DNA of 64,000 nt, taken from assembly GCF_900100305.1 (NCBI RefSeq), contig NZ_FNEY01000017.1, forward strand, positions 36,782-100,781. Direction: 5' to 3'. Source of the DNA: Paracidovorax citrulli (GTDB lineage: Bacteria > Pseudomonadota > Gammaproteobacteria > Burkholderiales > Burkholderiaceae_C). The stretch's first letter is position 1. Every line of letters starts with the position of its first letter. The notes beneath the pieces are model-generated. The model ran no database searches and was not told the DNA's origin. It was given only the letters and a program-made list of their open reading frames with translations. The translations under genes were made by a program, and so were the position numbers. Below, piece by piece: positions 43,601 to 50,575 of the stretch.

Positions 43601-44473
43601 TATGGCGCCAAGCAGGGCGGACGCAACCGCGTGCAGCCCTTCGACGCGGTGCAGGAGCGTGCACGGCAGACGCTCCGGGAGCAGGCCGAACGCCTGCGCG
43701 AGGCCCTGGCCCGCGGGCAGTTCATGCTCTACCTGCAGCCCAAGGTGGACATGCGCTCCGGCACCGTCGTCGGCGCGGAAGCCCTGGCCCGCTGGATCCA
43801 TCCCGACAAGGGCATCGTGACGCCGGGCGCCTTCCTGCACCTCATCGAAGCCGCCGAACTGGAAACCGCCTTCGGCGAGTGGGCCGTGGAGTCGGCCCTC
43901 GACCTGATCGAACAGTTGCGCGCCAGCGGCCTGGAGCTTCCGGTGAGCGTGAACATCTCCGCGCGCCACCTGCAGCAGGAAGGCTTCGCGCCCTGGCTCG
44001 CGGGCCGCATGGCGCGGCGGCCCGGCATACCGCACCGCCTGCTCGACCTGGAAATCACCGAAAGCGCCGCGCTCTACGACATGGACCACGTCGCGCCGCA
44101 ACTGCAGCAGTTGCGAGAACTGGGCATCACCATATCCCTCGACGACTTCGGCACCGGCTACTCGTCGCTGTCCTATCTGCGCCGGCTGCCCATGGACACG
44201 CTCAAGCTGGACCGCAGCTTCGTCCACGGCATGATGAGCGACCGGGGCGACTACGCCATCGTGCAGGGCGTCATCGGGCTGGCCCGCTCCTTCGGCTACT
44301 CCATCGTGGCCGAAGGGGTGGAGACAGAGGCCCAGGGATTGACCCTCATGCGCCTGGGCTGCACCCTGGCCCAGGGGTACTGCATCTCCCGGCCCATGGC
44401 TCCCGAGGCTTTTCCCGAATGGGTGGCGCAGTGGCGCGCCCCGGAAACCTGGCGTCCGCCCGTGGTGGTGTGA
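40691..44473 (+). CDS. membrane PAS-GGDEF-EAL protein (c-di-GMP synthesis and breakdown)
   Basis: A 1260-residue signalling protein. About five to six membrane helices form the N-terminal sensor (residues 5-170), then four PAS/PAC modules (GGGRWEWFVQEQ; VVYQMLPDPACITRLEDGRCIDVN; MRIFELMPYPVLMSRRSDGAYLMVNEAWERLTG; LGLWDWDISTG), GGDEF at residues 902-906 in ARLGGDEFVLL, and an EAL domain with EAL at 1030-1032, DDFGTGYSSLSYLRRLP and VAEGVETE. Both catalytic motifs are intact, so it may make and degrade c-di-GMP, though often one activity dominates. The ATG at 40691 follows GGAGG by 8 bases. It is a single gene ending at a strong hairpin. Confidence 0.94.
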   Translation: MADETLLLLWSYLVLVGLLASVPPRLLAGTSTRPVLPVLAGLAAGAASWSPLATTAWPDAVPTAIAALCFGLQAGVVSALVAAVGSAMLLPEATFQAAGLLASGCLLGLAWRWGQDRLSSRMAWLALPGLGLTLSLAARAWNGQPPWAVLGGILLLGGGAKLVLGRAQAVNALGRHQTDLNAMLDASGGGRWEWFVQEQRLVCHGPVYGMLGIDTGGEGCPVQRWIALRHPDDTERLAAHLQRMVDGLEATFSAEYRMRDTEGRWRWIISRGQVRERDAHGKVLRMGGIHLDATALRQVQDAVRISEEQHSVVYQMLPDPACITRLEDGRCIDVNPAFSALFGVSRSAAVGRTSLELGLWPSAGAREEMLAVLRREGRVQRMPIQVQAAGTKAVSGLLSASRASIGGENCLVSVFQDLSAAQRAHDQLAAAHDMLAQAGRMAGLGVWEHRHGQGLVYWSDVCFDIHGLPRGGLPPEPAEYLRDFVAAPFRASLADLFRRGRQRSLGWSCEMQILRADDGRAVWVRIHAEPLLEGGAVTGLRGVMQDIDEWRRAAERLSQSEDRFMRIFELMPYPVLMSRRSDGAYLMVNEAWERLTGIPRGQALGRTAVELGLFSAEGRRQLLDAMSGRTVHNALEITIHTRNGGDRTLLQSMHAAELDGTPVWLVSAHDITERKRNEDLVREREALLSLTLSAASLGLWDWDISTGMVTGDARWRELQGMPDAAGQPVAEGVHWTSGMAPADIENVTDALERHIARPDTHFDATWQVAPSQAAAPGAPAGRWVRNLGKIVGHDERGRPGRMLGVCIDVTSQRVQEDMLQQLAHFDALTGLPNRVQLARRLEQAMAHARAGGWQLGVAYLDLDGFKPVNDRLGHSAGDRLLVIVAGRLTRALRAVDCVARLGGDEFVLLMPELQSHADAEQLLHRLMENLAAPYTLGTERVTVTASVGYTLYPEDASDADTLLRHADHAMYGAKQGGRNRVQPFDAVQERARQTLREQAERLREALARGQFMLYLQPKVDMRSGTVVGAEALARWIHPDKGIVTPGAFLHLIEAAELETAFGEWAVESALDLIEQLRASGLELPVSVNISARHLQQEGFAPWLAGRMARRPGIPHRLLDLEITESAALYDMDHVAPQLQQLRELGITISLDDFGTGYSSLSYLRRLPMDTLKLDRSFVHGMMSDRGDYAIVQGVIGLARSFGYSIVAEGVETEAQGLTLMRLGCTLAQGYCISRPMAPEAFPEWVAQWRAPETWRPPVVV

Positions 44474-44502
44474 CGCTGCCTCGCACCCGCCGGACGCTTC
44501 TT

Positions 44503-44525
44503 CGCCGCGCCCGGCCGGCGCGGCG
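44503..44525. terminator. bidirectional hairpin between the GGDEF-EAL gene and prpE
   Basis: CGCCGCGCC and GGCGCGGCG pair perfectly (9 bp) around a 5-base loop, in the 72 bp between two convergent stops. There is no long T-run. Confidence 0.55.
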
Positions 44526-44545
44526 GTGCCTGCTCCGTTTCGCGC

Positions 44546-46471
44546 CTACTCCGTCCCGGCCAGCAGATCCCGCACCTGCTGCAGCGCCGAGGGATCTTCC
44601 ATGGTGGTGAGATCCCCGGGGTCGCGGCGCTCGGCCACGGCCTGCAGCGCGCGGCGCAGCAGCTTGCCGCTGCGCGTCTTGGGCAGCAGCGCCACGAAAT
44701 GCACGCGCGACGGCCGGGCCACCGCGCCGAGCCGCTGGTCCACGAGTTGCATCACACCTCCTTCCAGCAGCCGGCGGTCCGCCGCGTCGGCCACGGCCGC
44801 CGGATCGCGCGCCACCGCGAAGGCCATCGCCACCTGGCCCTTGAGCGCATCGGCCACGCCCACCACCGCCACCTCCGCCACCTGCGGATGCGCGGCGATC
44901 GCCTCCTCAATCTCCCGCGTGCCCAGCCGGTGCCCGGCCACGTTGATCACGTCGTCCGTGCGTCCCAGGATGAAGTAGTAGCCGTCCCGGTCGCGGACGC
45001 CCCAGTCGAACGTGCTGTACACCAGACGCCCCGGAATGCTCTTCCAGTACGTCTGCACGAAGCGCTCGTCGTCGCGCCACACGGTCTGCATGTACCCCGG
45101 GGGCAGCGGCCCCTCGATGGCGAGCACGCCCTTGCGGTCCGGCTCCGCCAGTTCCTCGCCCGTGGCCTGGTCGATCAGCTTCACGTCGTAGCCGTACATG
45201 GCCTTGCCCGGGCTGCCCGCGCGGGACGGCTGCGGCTCCACCCCGTTGGCCAGCGTGAGGATCGGCCAGCCGGTTTCGGTCTGCCAGTAGTTGTCCACGA
45301 TCGGCACGCCCAGCGCCTCGCCGATCCATTGCGCCGTGGGGGCGTCCAGCGGCTCGCCCGCCAGCCACAGGGCCTTCAGGCTCGACAGGTCGTAGCGCCG
45401 AAGCCACTCCGGATCCTGCTTCTTCAGCACGCGCACGGCCGTGGGCGCAGAGAACATGTGCGTCACCCGGTGCCGCTCGACGATGCGCCACCAGACGCCC
45501 GCGTCCGGACGGATCGGCAGGCCCTCGTACATCACCGTCGCCATGCCGGCGATGAGCGGGCCATACACGATGTAGCTGTGCCCCACCACCCAGCCGATGT
45601 CGCTGGTGGCGAAGAACACCCCTGGGGTCCGCGTGCCACCGGAGTCCTGCGCACCGGCATCGAAGATATGCCGCATGCTGGCCGCCAGCGCCACCGCGTA
45701 TCCGCCCGTATCCCGCTGTACGCCCTTGGGCCGGCCGGTGGTGCCGCTGGTGTAGAGCGTATAGCTCGGATGGGTGGCATCCAGCCATTCGCAGTCCACC
45801 CGCGCGTCCAGATGCCGCGCCCGCAGTTCCTCCCAGCGGTGGTCACGGCCGGGCCGCAGTTCCATCGGGGCCAGCCCCCGGTCCACGAGGAGCACCGCCC
45901 CCGGCTGGTGCTTTGAGAGCTGCAGCGCCTCGTCCAGCAAAGGCTTGTAGGGCACCACCTTGCCCCCGCGCGAACCCGCGTCCGCGCTGACGATGGCCAC
46001 CGGTTCGGCATCCTCGATCCGTGAGGCCAGCGCACCCGACGCGAACCCGCCGAACACCACCGAATGCAGCGCCCCGATGCGGGCGCAGGCCAGCATGGCG
46101 AACGCGGCCTCGGCCACCATCGGCATGTAGATCAGCACCCGGTCCCCCGCCTGCACCCCGAGCGACCGCAAAGCGGCCGCCATGCGCTGCACTTCCGCAT
46201 GCAGCTCGGCGAAGCTGTAGATGCGCTCGGAGTCGGTTTCGGACGAGGTCGCGATCAGCGCCGGCTGCCCGCCGCGCTGCGCGAGGTGCCGGTCCACCGC
46301 GTTGTGGCAGAGATTGGTGGTGCCGCCCTCGAACCAGCGCGCGAACGGCGGCCGGTCGTAGTTGCAGATGCGCCGGGGCGGCTCCTGCCAGTCGATCAGG
46401 CGGGCCTGCTCGGCCCAGAAAGCGTCGCGCTCCTGCAGGGAGCGGCGGTGGAAATCGGCATAGCGGCCCAT
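44546..46471 (-). CDS. prpE: propionate--CoA ligase (PrpE)
   Basis: Activates propionate (and more weakly acetate) to its CoA ester through an acyl-AMP. The 641-residue protein keeps the PrpE-specific text FWAEQARLIDWQEPP and NYDRPPFARWFEGGTTNLCHNAVDRHL. It also has YTLYTSGTTGRPKGVQRDTGGYAVAL (ATP loop), IVDNYWQTETGWPI, FILGRTDDVINVAGHRLGTREIEE and the C-terminal lysine motif PKTRSGKLLRRAL. That lysine is the usual target of Pat, and a pat gene is encoded about 11 kb away. The ATG follows GGAGACACCC. No prpBCD genes are next to it, so it is a stand-alone copy. Confidence 0.94.
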   Translation of the reverse strand: MGRYADFHRRSLQERDAFWAEQARLIDWQEPPRRICNYDRPPFARWFEGGTTNLCHNAVDRHLAQRGGQPALIATSSETDSERIYSFAELHAEVQRMAAALRSLGVQAGDRVLIYMPMVAEAAFAMLACARIGALHSVVFGGFASGALASRIEDAEPVAIVSADAGSRGGKVVPYKPLLDEALQLSKHQPGAVLLVDRGLAPMELRPGRDHRWEELRARHLDARVDCEWLDATHPSYTLYTSGTTGRPKGVQRDTGGYAVALAASMRHIFDAGAQDSGGTRTPGVFFATSDIGWVVGHSYIVYGPLIAGMATVMYEGLPIRPDAGVWWRIVERHRVTHMFSAPTAVRVLKKQDPEWLRRYDLSSLKALWLAGEPLDAPTAQWIGEALGVPIVDNYWQTETGWPILTLANGVEPQPSRAGSPGKAMYGYDVKLIDQATGEELAEPDRKGVLAIEGPLPPGYMQTVWRDDERFVQTYWKSIPGRLVYSTFDWGVRDRDGYYFILGRTDDVINVAGHRLGTREIEEAIAAHPQVAEVAVVGVADALKGQVAMAFAVARDPAAVADAADRRLLEGGVMQLVDQRLGAVARPSRVHFVALLPKTRSGKLLRRALQAVAERRDPGDLTTMEDPSALQQVRDLLAGTE

Positions 46472-46578
46472 GGGTGTCTCCTGATTGTCGTCATGGCCCG
46501 CGCATGTTCGCACGCAGGCTCAGCAGACAGCATCATTCACCCCGCGCTTGCGGCATCCTGACAGCCGCGCCGCCACGG

Positions 46579-47193
46579 CTACTTCACGAGTGCCAGCACT
46601 TCCTTGAACGCCGGATGTTCGCAGCCGCGCAGCCATTCGAACGCCACCATTTCCGTGGTGACCAGCTCCGCCCCGGCCCCCGCCAGCCGGTCGAAGGCGG
46701 CGTCGCGGTTGCGTTCGGTGCGCGACCCGCACGCATCCGTCACCACCCAGACCTCGAACTCGTCCTCGAGCAGGTCCAGCGCCGTCTGCAGCAGGCACAC
46801 ATGCGCCTCGCAGCCGGCGATCACGATGCTGCCGCGCGCATCGGCGGCGGCCTGCTGCTGGGCGGGTTTCTGCAGGTGGCGCGGCAGGCTGCGGGCATTG
46901 CCGCCCTGCTGCGGCCGCGCTGGCGGGCGCAGCCATTCGCCGAGGCCTTCTTCCGCCGCGCTGAATTGCATCTTGGCCAGCGTCTTGCGGCAGAGCCCCC
47001 GCAGCGCGGCATCGTTCGGGCCCAGCCGGGAGGGATTCTGCTCGGTGCCCCACACGGGCACGTCGAGCGCACGGGCCACCTGCGCCAGCAGCCGCGCGTT
47101 GGCCAGCACGGCCGGGCCGTCGGAGATGGCGGGCATCAGGCGTTCCTGGTAGTCCACCAGCACGAGTTGGGATTCGAGGGCATCGAGCAGCAT
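46579..47193 (-). CDS. isochorismatase-family hydrolase
   Basis: A 204-residue cysteine hydrolase of the isochorismatase/nicotinamidase fold. LVLVDYQERLMPAI carries the first catalytic Asp, GTEQNPSRLG and KMQFSAAEE hold the expected Lys region (RKTLAKMQFSA), and IVIAGCEAHVCLLQTALDLLE carries the catalytic Cys with the preceding cis-peptide region. The C-terminal VVTDACGSRTERNRDAAFDRLAGAGAELVTTEMVAFEWLR is typical of the YcaC-like group. An insertion (PARPQQGGNARSLPRHLQKPAQQQ) sits before the Cys strand. Substrate unknown. The frame is open upstream to 47238, but MLLDALESQ gives the normal N-terminus. Confidence 0.9.
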   Translation of the reverse strand: MLLDALESQLVLVDYQERLMPAISDGPAVLANARLLAQVARALDVPVWGTEQNPSRLGPNDAALRGLCRKTLAKMQFSAAEEGLGEWLRPPARPQQGGNARSLPRHLQKPAQQQAAADARGSIVIAGCEAHVCLLQTALDLLEDEFEVWVVTDACGSRTERNRDAAFDRLAGAGAELVTTEMVAFEWLRGCEHPAFKEVLALVK

Positions 47194-47269
47194 CGGTTGA
47201 AAGGCAAGCCATGAACAATGAAAGACGCATTGTCGCAATATGGGCGGGCCTGCCCGGAAAGGCGCTTCG

Positions 47270-48463
47270 TCAGGAACCAGCCGGACGCAGCCGCAGCAGC
47301 CGGCCCTGCGGACCGTCCGTCAGCACATAGAGCCAGCCGTCGGGCCCCTGGCGCACGTCCCGAATCCGCTGGCCCAGGCGAGCGAGCAGGAACTCGTCCC
47401 GCACGACCCGCCCGTCTTTCAACTCCAGGCGATGCAGGCGCGCGAACTTCAGCGAACCGATGAACAGGCTGCCTTTCCATGCAGACCCATAGCGATCGCT
47501 CGTCAGGAACGCCATGCCCGATGGGGCGATCGACGGTACCCAGTAATGCAGCGGCGGCTCCATGCCGGCCTTCTGCGTCAGCCCTTCGCCGATCTTTCCG
47601 CCGCCATAGTTCTCGCCGAAGGTGACCACGGGCCAGCCATGGTTGCGCCCGGCCTGCGGCACGTTGATTTCATCGCCGCCCTGGGGGCCGTGCTCGTGCA
47701 TCCACAACCTGCCATCCGGCCCGATCACCGCGCCCTGGGAATTGCGGTGCCCCCAGCTCCATATCTCCGGAAGCCCACCGGGCCGCCCGACGAAGGGATT
47801 GCCGGGTGCGGGCGAGCCGTCAGGCATCACATGCACGACCTTGCCCAGGTGGTTGTCCAGCTTCTGCGCATCGTCCTTGCGTTCGAAGCGCTCACCCAGG
47901 GTGAGGAAAATCGACCCGTCTCCCGCCTGGGCGATACGGCATCCGAAATGCAGGCGGCTCGCCACCTTGGGCTGCTGGCGAAAGATGATGCGCACATCCT
48001 GCAGCGCCTTTTCGCCCGGCGGCAGCACCGCGCTGGCCAGGGCCGTGCCATTCACGTCGCCGTTCCGCCCGTCCGGCTCGGAGAAGCAGAAGAAGATGCG
48101 CCGGTTGCGGTCGAATTGCGCGTCCGTCGCGACATCGAGCAATCCGCCCTGCCCACCCACGGCCAAGGGCGGAAGACCCGACAGCGGAGCGCTTTTCACC
48201 CCCTTCGCATCGATCACCCGTAGCCGGCCGGTCCGTTCCGTCACAAGGAAACGACCATCAGGAAGAAATGCCAGTGCCCACGGGCTGGACAACCCATCCG
48301 TGATGTCATCAACTGTGACAGACACGGAGGATTCCACGGGACGGACGGGCGCAGGCCCGGTTTCCGCTGCTGCAACGCACGCGCATCCTGTCGCCATCAA
48401 CGATAGAACAACGCCGAACTGCAGCGAATTTCTCACAATTGCATTGATTTTCCGTGAAGTCAA
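47270..48463 (-). CDS. PQQ-dependent sugar dehydrogenase family protein (YliI/Asd type), exported
   Basis: A 397-residue six-bladed propeller enzyme of the soluble aldose sugar dehydrogenase group. Motifs: LSSPWALAFLPDGRFLVTERTGRLRV, GGQGGLLDVATDAQF, ASRLHFGCRIAQAGDGSIFLTLGERF, IWSWGHRNSQGAVIGPDGRLWMHEHGPQGGDEIN, WVPSIAPSGMAFLT, and RIRDVRQGPDGWLYVLTD. The His in SRLHFGC and the HEHGPQGGDE loop are PQQ/Ca2+ site positions. The N-terminus has a lipobox-like LMATGC after a hydrophobic stretch, so it may be a periplasmic lipoprotein. The start is TTG at 48463, with AGGAAG suitably placed. Members oxidise aldoses and oligosaccharides; the true substrate is open. Confidence 0.9.
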   Translation of the reverse strand: MTSRKINAIVRNSLQFGVVLSLMATGCACVAAAETGPAPVRPVESSVSVTVDDITDGLSSPWALAFLPDGRFLVTERTGRLRVIDAKGVKSAPLSGLPPLAVGGQGGLLDVATDAQFDRNRRIFFCFSEPDGRNGDVNGTALASAVLPPGEKALQDVRIIFRQQPKVASRLHFGCRIAQAGDGSIFLTLGERFERKDDAQKLDNHLGKVVHVMPDGSPAPGNPFVGRPGGLPEIWSWGHRNSQGAVIGPDGRLWMHEHGPQGGDEINVPQAGRNHGWPVVTFGENYGGGKIGEGLTQKAGMEPPLHYWVPSIAPSGMAFLTSDRYGSAWKGSLFIGSLKFARLHRLELKDGRVVRDEFLLARLGQRIRDVRQGPDGWLYVLTDGPQGRLLRLRPAGS

Positions 48464-48625
48464 GGTGCTTCCTCGTGTCGGACAAAGAGCCGCTCCACCG
48501 CCCAGGTGTTACTGGATAACGGACTGGAGAAACACGCTCGACGATAGCCCCAGGCCATGGAAAAAGACCTGCAGCTACATTTTTTGCAATTAAAACAAGG
48601 CCAACGCGTGATACTCTCGCGCCCC

Positions 48626-49219
48626 ATGTCACGTTGGATTTGCCTTTTGTTACTGGTTTGCGCCACCGCCCATGCCGCTCCCCACAACAACGCAGCCACA
48701 TCGGCCACTGATGACCTGGATCGATTCCTGATCGACAGGCAGCAGGTGCTCAATCAGCTGCGTGACGTGCGGGCCAGTGTTCAGGATCGCACCGGCGAAC
48801 TGATCTCCACCGCAATGGGCTTCCTCGGCGTTCCTTACCGCCGAGGAGGCAACACGGCCGACAGCGGTTTCGATTGCAGCGGGTTCATCCGTGCGATCTA
48901 CGGCCAGACCATCGGTCTCGCCCTCCCCCGCCGGGCCAACGAACAGGCCGCAGCCACCGAAACCATCGACAAGAAGGATCTCCAGCCCGGAGACCTCGTC
49001 TTCTTCAACACCATGCGCCGAGCCTACAGCCATGTGGGCCTGTATCTGGGCGATGGCAAGTTCATCCATTCGCCGCGCAGCGGTGCGGAAGTCCGCGTGG
49101 AAGACATGAGCGCTTCGTACTGGCAGCGCCGCTTCAACGGAGCCCGCCGCGTGCTCAGCGAAGACCAGTCCGCCAGCGGCGTGCAACCCTCCGCCTCGGC
49201 GCAGAACCCGCTGAACTGA
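48626..49219 (+). CDS. NlpC/P60 (C40) cell-wall peptidase
   Basis: A 197-residue exported peptidase cleaving peptidoglycan stem peptides. A signal peptide (SRWICLLLLVCATAHAAP) and a short coiled region (DLDRFLIDRQQVLNQLRDVRASVQD) precede the catalytic domain. The triad is the Cys in FDCSGFIRAIYG, the His in YSHVGLYLGDGKFIHSPRSG and a third polar residue around the second His (IHSPRSG). GVPYRRGGNTADSG and LQPGDLVFFNTM are family motifs. An ATG at 48557 in the same frame would add 23 residues before the signal peptide; the later ATG is preferred because it gives a normal signal. It is divergent from the sugar dehydrogenase gene. Confidence 0.92.
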   Translation: MSRWICLLLLVCATAHAAPHNNAATSATDDLDRFLIDRQQVLNQLRDVRASVQDRTGELISTAMGFLGVPYRRGGNTADSGFDCSGFIRAIYGQTIGLALPRRANEQAAATETIDKKDLQPGDLVFFNTMRRAYSHVGLYLGDGKFIHSPRSGAEVRVEDMSASYWQRRFNGARRVLSEDQSASGVQPSASAQNPLN

Positions 49220-49676
49220 TCGGCTTGCCTGCCCGGCCACGCCGGGGGCCTTGCATTCCGGCAGCCCGCTCCTGCGCTCCATGAACGGCGAACCCGGACT
49301 CCCTCCAGCCCCGTTCACTGCCCTCTGGCCGTGATGCTCCGCGGCGCCGTCCCGCAGGGACGGAAGCAGGGGCATGGACAGCATCCGAAGAAGAGAAGCG
49401 TTCACCAGGCATTCCTTGCGTTCGTCGCGGGGCGTGGCACACGGTCACACGATAGGCTGCCCGCCGGGGGCCGGCCACCGGAAGCTCCCCCGTCGCACTG
49501 TGGGAGCACTCCGACATCGCCACCGCTTGCGCTACCGACGGCCACGTTTTTCGTGGCCGCTATGCTCCTTGTCCGACACGACGGTAGAGTTCGCCCGGGT
49601 AGATTCCGAAGCGAGGTACGCAGCACACGTACCGGCATCCCTTGTCTCTACCTTCCGTCGAAAGCGATCACACGCC
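49220..49676. other. 457-bp stretch without a recognised gene
   Basis: No credible protein gene is seen here. A hairpin CCCGGC-CAC-GCCGGG at 49232-49246 just after the peptidase stop may terminate that gene. A second perfect stem-loop lies at 49539-49559. The last part (about 49560-49676) should hold the promoter and leader of the following small membrane-protein gene. The short open frames crossing the region have no ribosome sites or family motifs. Confidence 0.6.
49539..49559. other. perfect stem-loop with a T5 loop
   Basis: CGGCCACG-TTTTT-CGTGGCCG: an 8-bp perfect stem with a five-T loop, self-complementary on both strands. It lies 118 bases before the next start and 320 bases after the upstream stop, so it does not look like a simple terminator of the upstream gene. 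It could belong to a leader or a small RNA. Confidence 0.45.
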
Positions 49677-49928
49677 ATGTTTTCCCTCATCGGTACCCTG
49701 CTCGTCGGCCTCGTCGTGGGTCTGCTCGCCCGTGCGCTCAAGCCCGGGGATGACAAGCTAGGCTGGATCATGACGTCCCTGCTCGGGGTGGCGGGCTCCT
49801 TCCTGGCCACCTACGTGGGCGTTGCCATGGGCTGGTACCAGCAGGGAGAGGCCGCGGGGTGGATCGCCTCCATCGTCGGCGCCATCGTCCTGCTGGTGAT
49901 TTACGGAATGGTGCGCAGCAAATCCTGA
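49677..49928 (+). CDS. GlsB/YeaQ/YmgE family stress-response membrane protein
   Basis: An 83-residue membrane protein with three hydrophobic segments (FSLIGTLLVGLVVGLLARAL, GWIMTSLLGVAGSFLATYVGVAMG, GWIASIVGAIVLLVIYGMV). The motif GLLARALKPGDD with GWIMTSLLGVAGS is the signature of the YeaQ/YmgE (transglycosylase-associated) family. Such proteins are induced by stress in enterobacteria, but the biochemical role is unclear. It lies 22 bp before the DUF697-like gene and is probably cotranscribed. Confidence 0.92.
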   Translation: MFSLIGTLLVGLVVGLLARALKPGDDKLGWIMTSLLGVAGSFLATYVGVAMGWYQQGEAAGWIASIVGAIVLLVIYGMVRSKS

Positions 49929-49950
49929 ACCGGCGCGACCAGGCACGGAC

Positions 49951-50526
49951 ATGGCCGGCCTCTTTTCCCCTTCTTCCGGTGATGCCGAGCAGGCGGGTGG
50001 TACGGCGCCACCATCGGATGCCCATGCCATGGCCTGGGGCCATCCGGCGCTGGAATCCGCTGTGCGGCGCAGCCGCAAGCTTCTCCACCGCCGCGCCCTC
50101 ATGGCCGCCGCGGCCGGCGTCGTCCCTGTTCCCGGGCTCGACTGGGCCGTGGATGCCGCCCTGCTGACACGGCTCATCCCCGAAATCAACGCTGAATTCG
50201 GCCTCACACCCCAACAGATCGACCGGCTCACGCCGCACAAGCGCGAGCAGGTGCAGAAGGCCGTGGGCATGGTGGGCTCCGCCCTGATCGGCCGCCTCGT
50301 CACCCGCGAACTGGTCATGCGCGCCCTGCGCCTCATCGGGGTGCGCCTGACGGCCCAGCAGGCAGCCAAGTTCGTCCCCCTGGCGGGCCAGGCCGCATCC
50401 GCCGCGCTGGGCTACGCCACGCTGCGCTACCTGGGTGAACTCCACCTGCGCGACTGTGTCCAGGTGGCCAAGGCGGCAGGACTGCTGCTGCCCGCCCCTG
50501 GCGAGGATGCACCGCGGGAGCAGTGA
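49951..50526 (+). CDS. DUF697-like membrane-associated protein
   Basis: A 191-residue protein. A conserved core AAAAGVVPVPGLDWAVDAALLTRLIPEINAEFGLTPQQIDRL is followed by a helix (GMVGSALIGRLVTRELVMRALRLIG) and a second hydrophobic stretch KFVPLAGQAASAALGYATLRYLGELHLRDCVQVA. The pattern 'VPVPGxDW...LIPEI...G' resembles DUF697 and EcsC-like proteins, which are often linked to GTPases, but no GTPase domain is seen here. Function unknown. It lies between a small stress membrane protein and the SNF2 helicase, all on the same strand with small gaps. Confidence 0.7.
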   Translation: MAGLFSPSSGDAEQAGGTAPPSDAHAMAWGHPALESAVRRSRKLLHRRALMAAAAGVVPVPGLDWAVDAALLTRLIPEINAEFGLTPQQIDRLTPHKREQVQKAVGMVGSALIGRLVTRELVMRALRLIGVRLTAQQAAKFVPLAGQAASAALGYATLRYLGELHLRDCVQVAKAAGLLLPAPGEDAPREQ

Positions 50527-50575
50527 AGCCGCCCGGGGGGCTCCAGACGCCCTGGCCCGGCTGCACAATGCCGGC

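Noticed and set aside
48557..48625. Earlier ATG for the NlpC/P60 peptidase
   Set aside because: It would place 23 polar residues before a good signal peptide and lies where the promoter of this divergent pair is expected.
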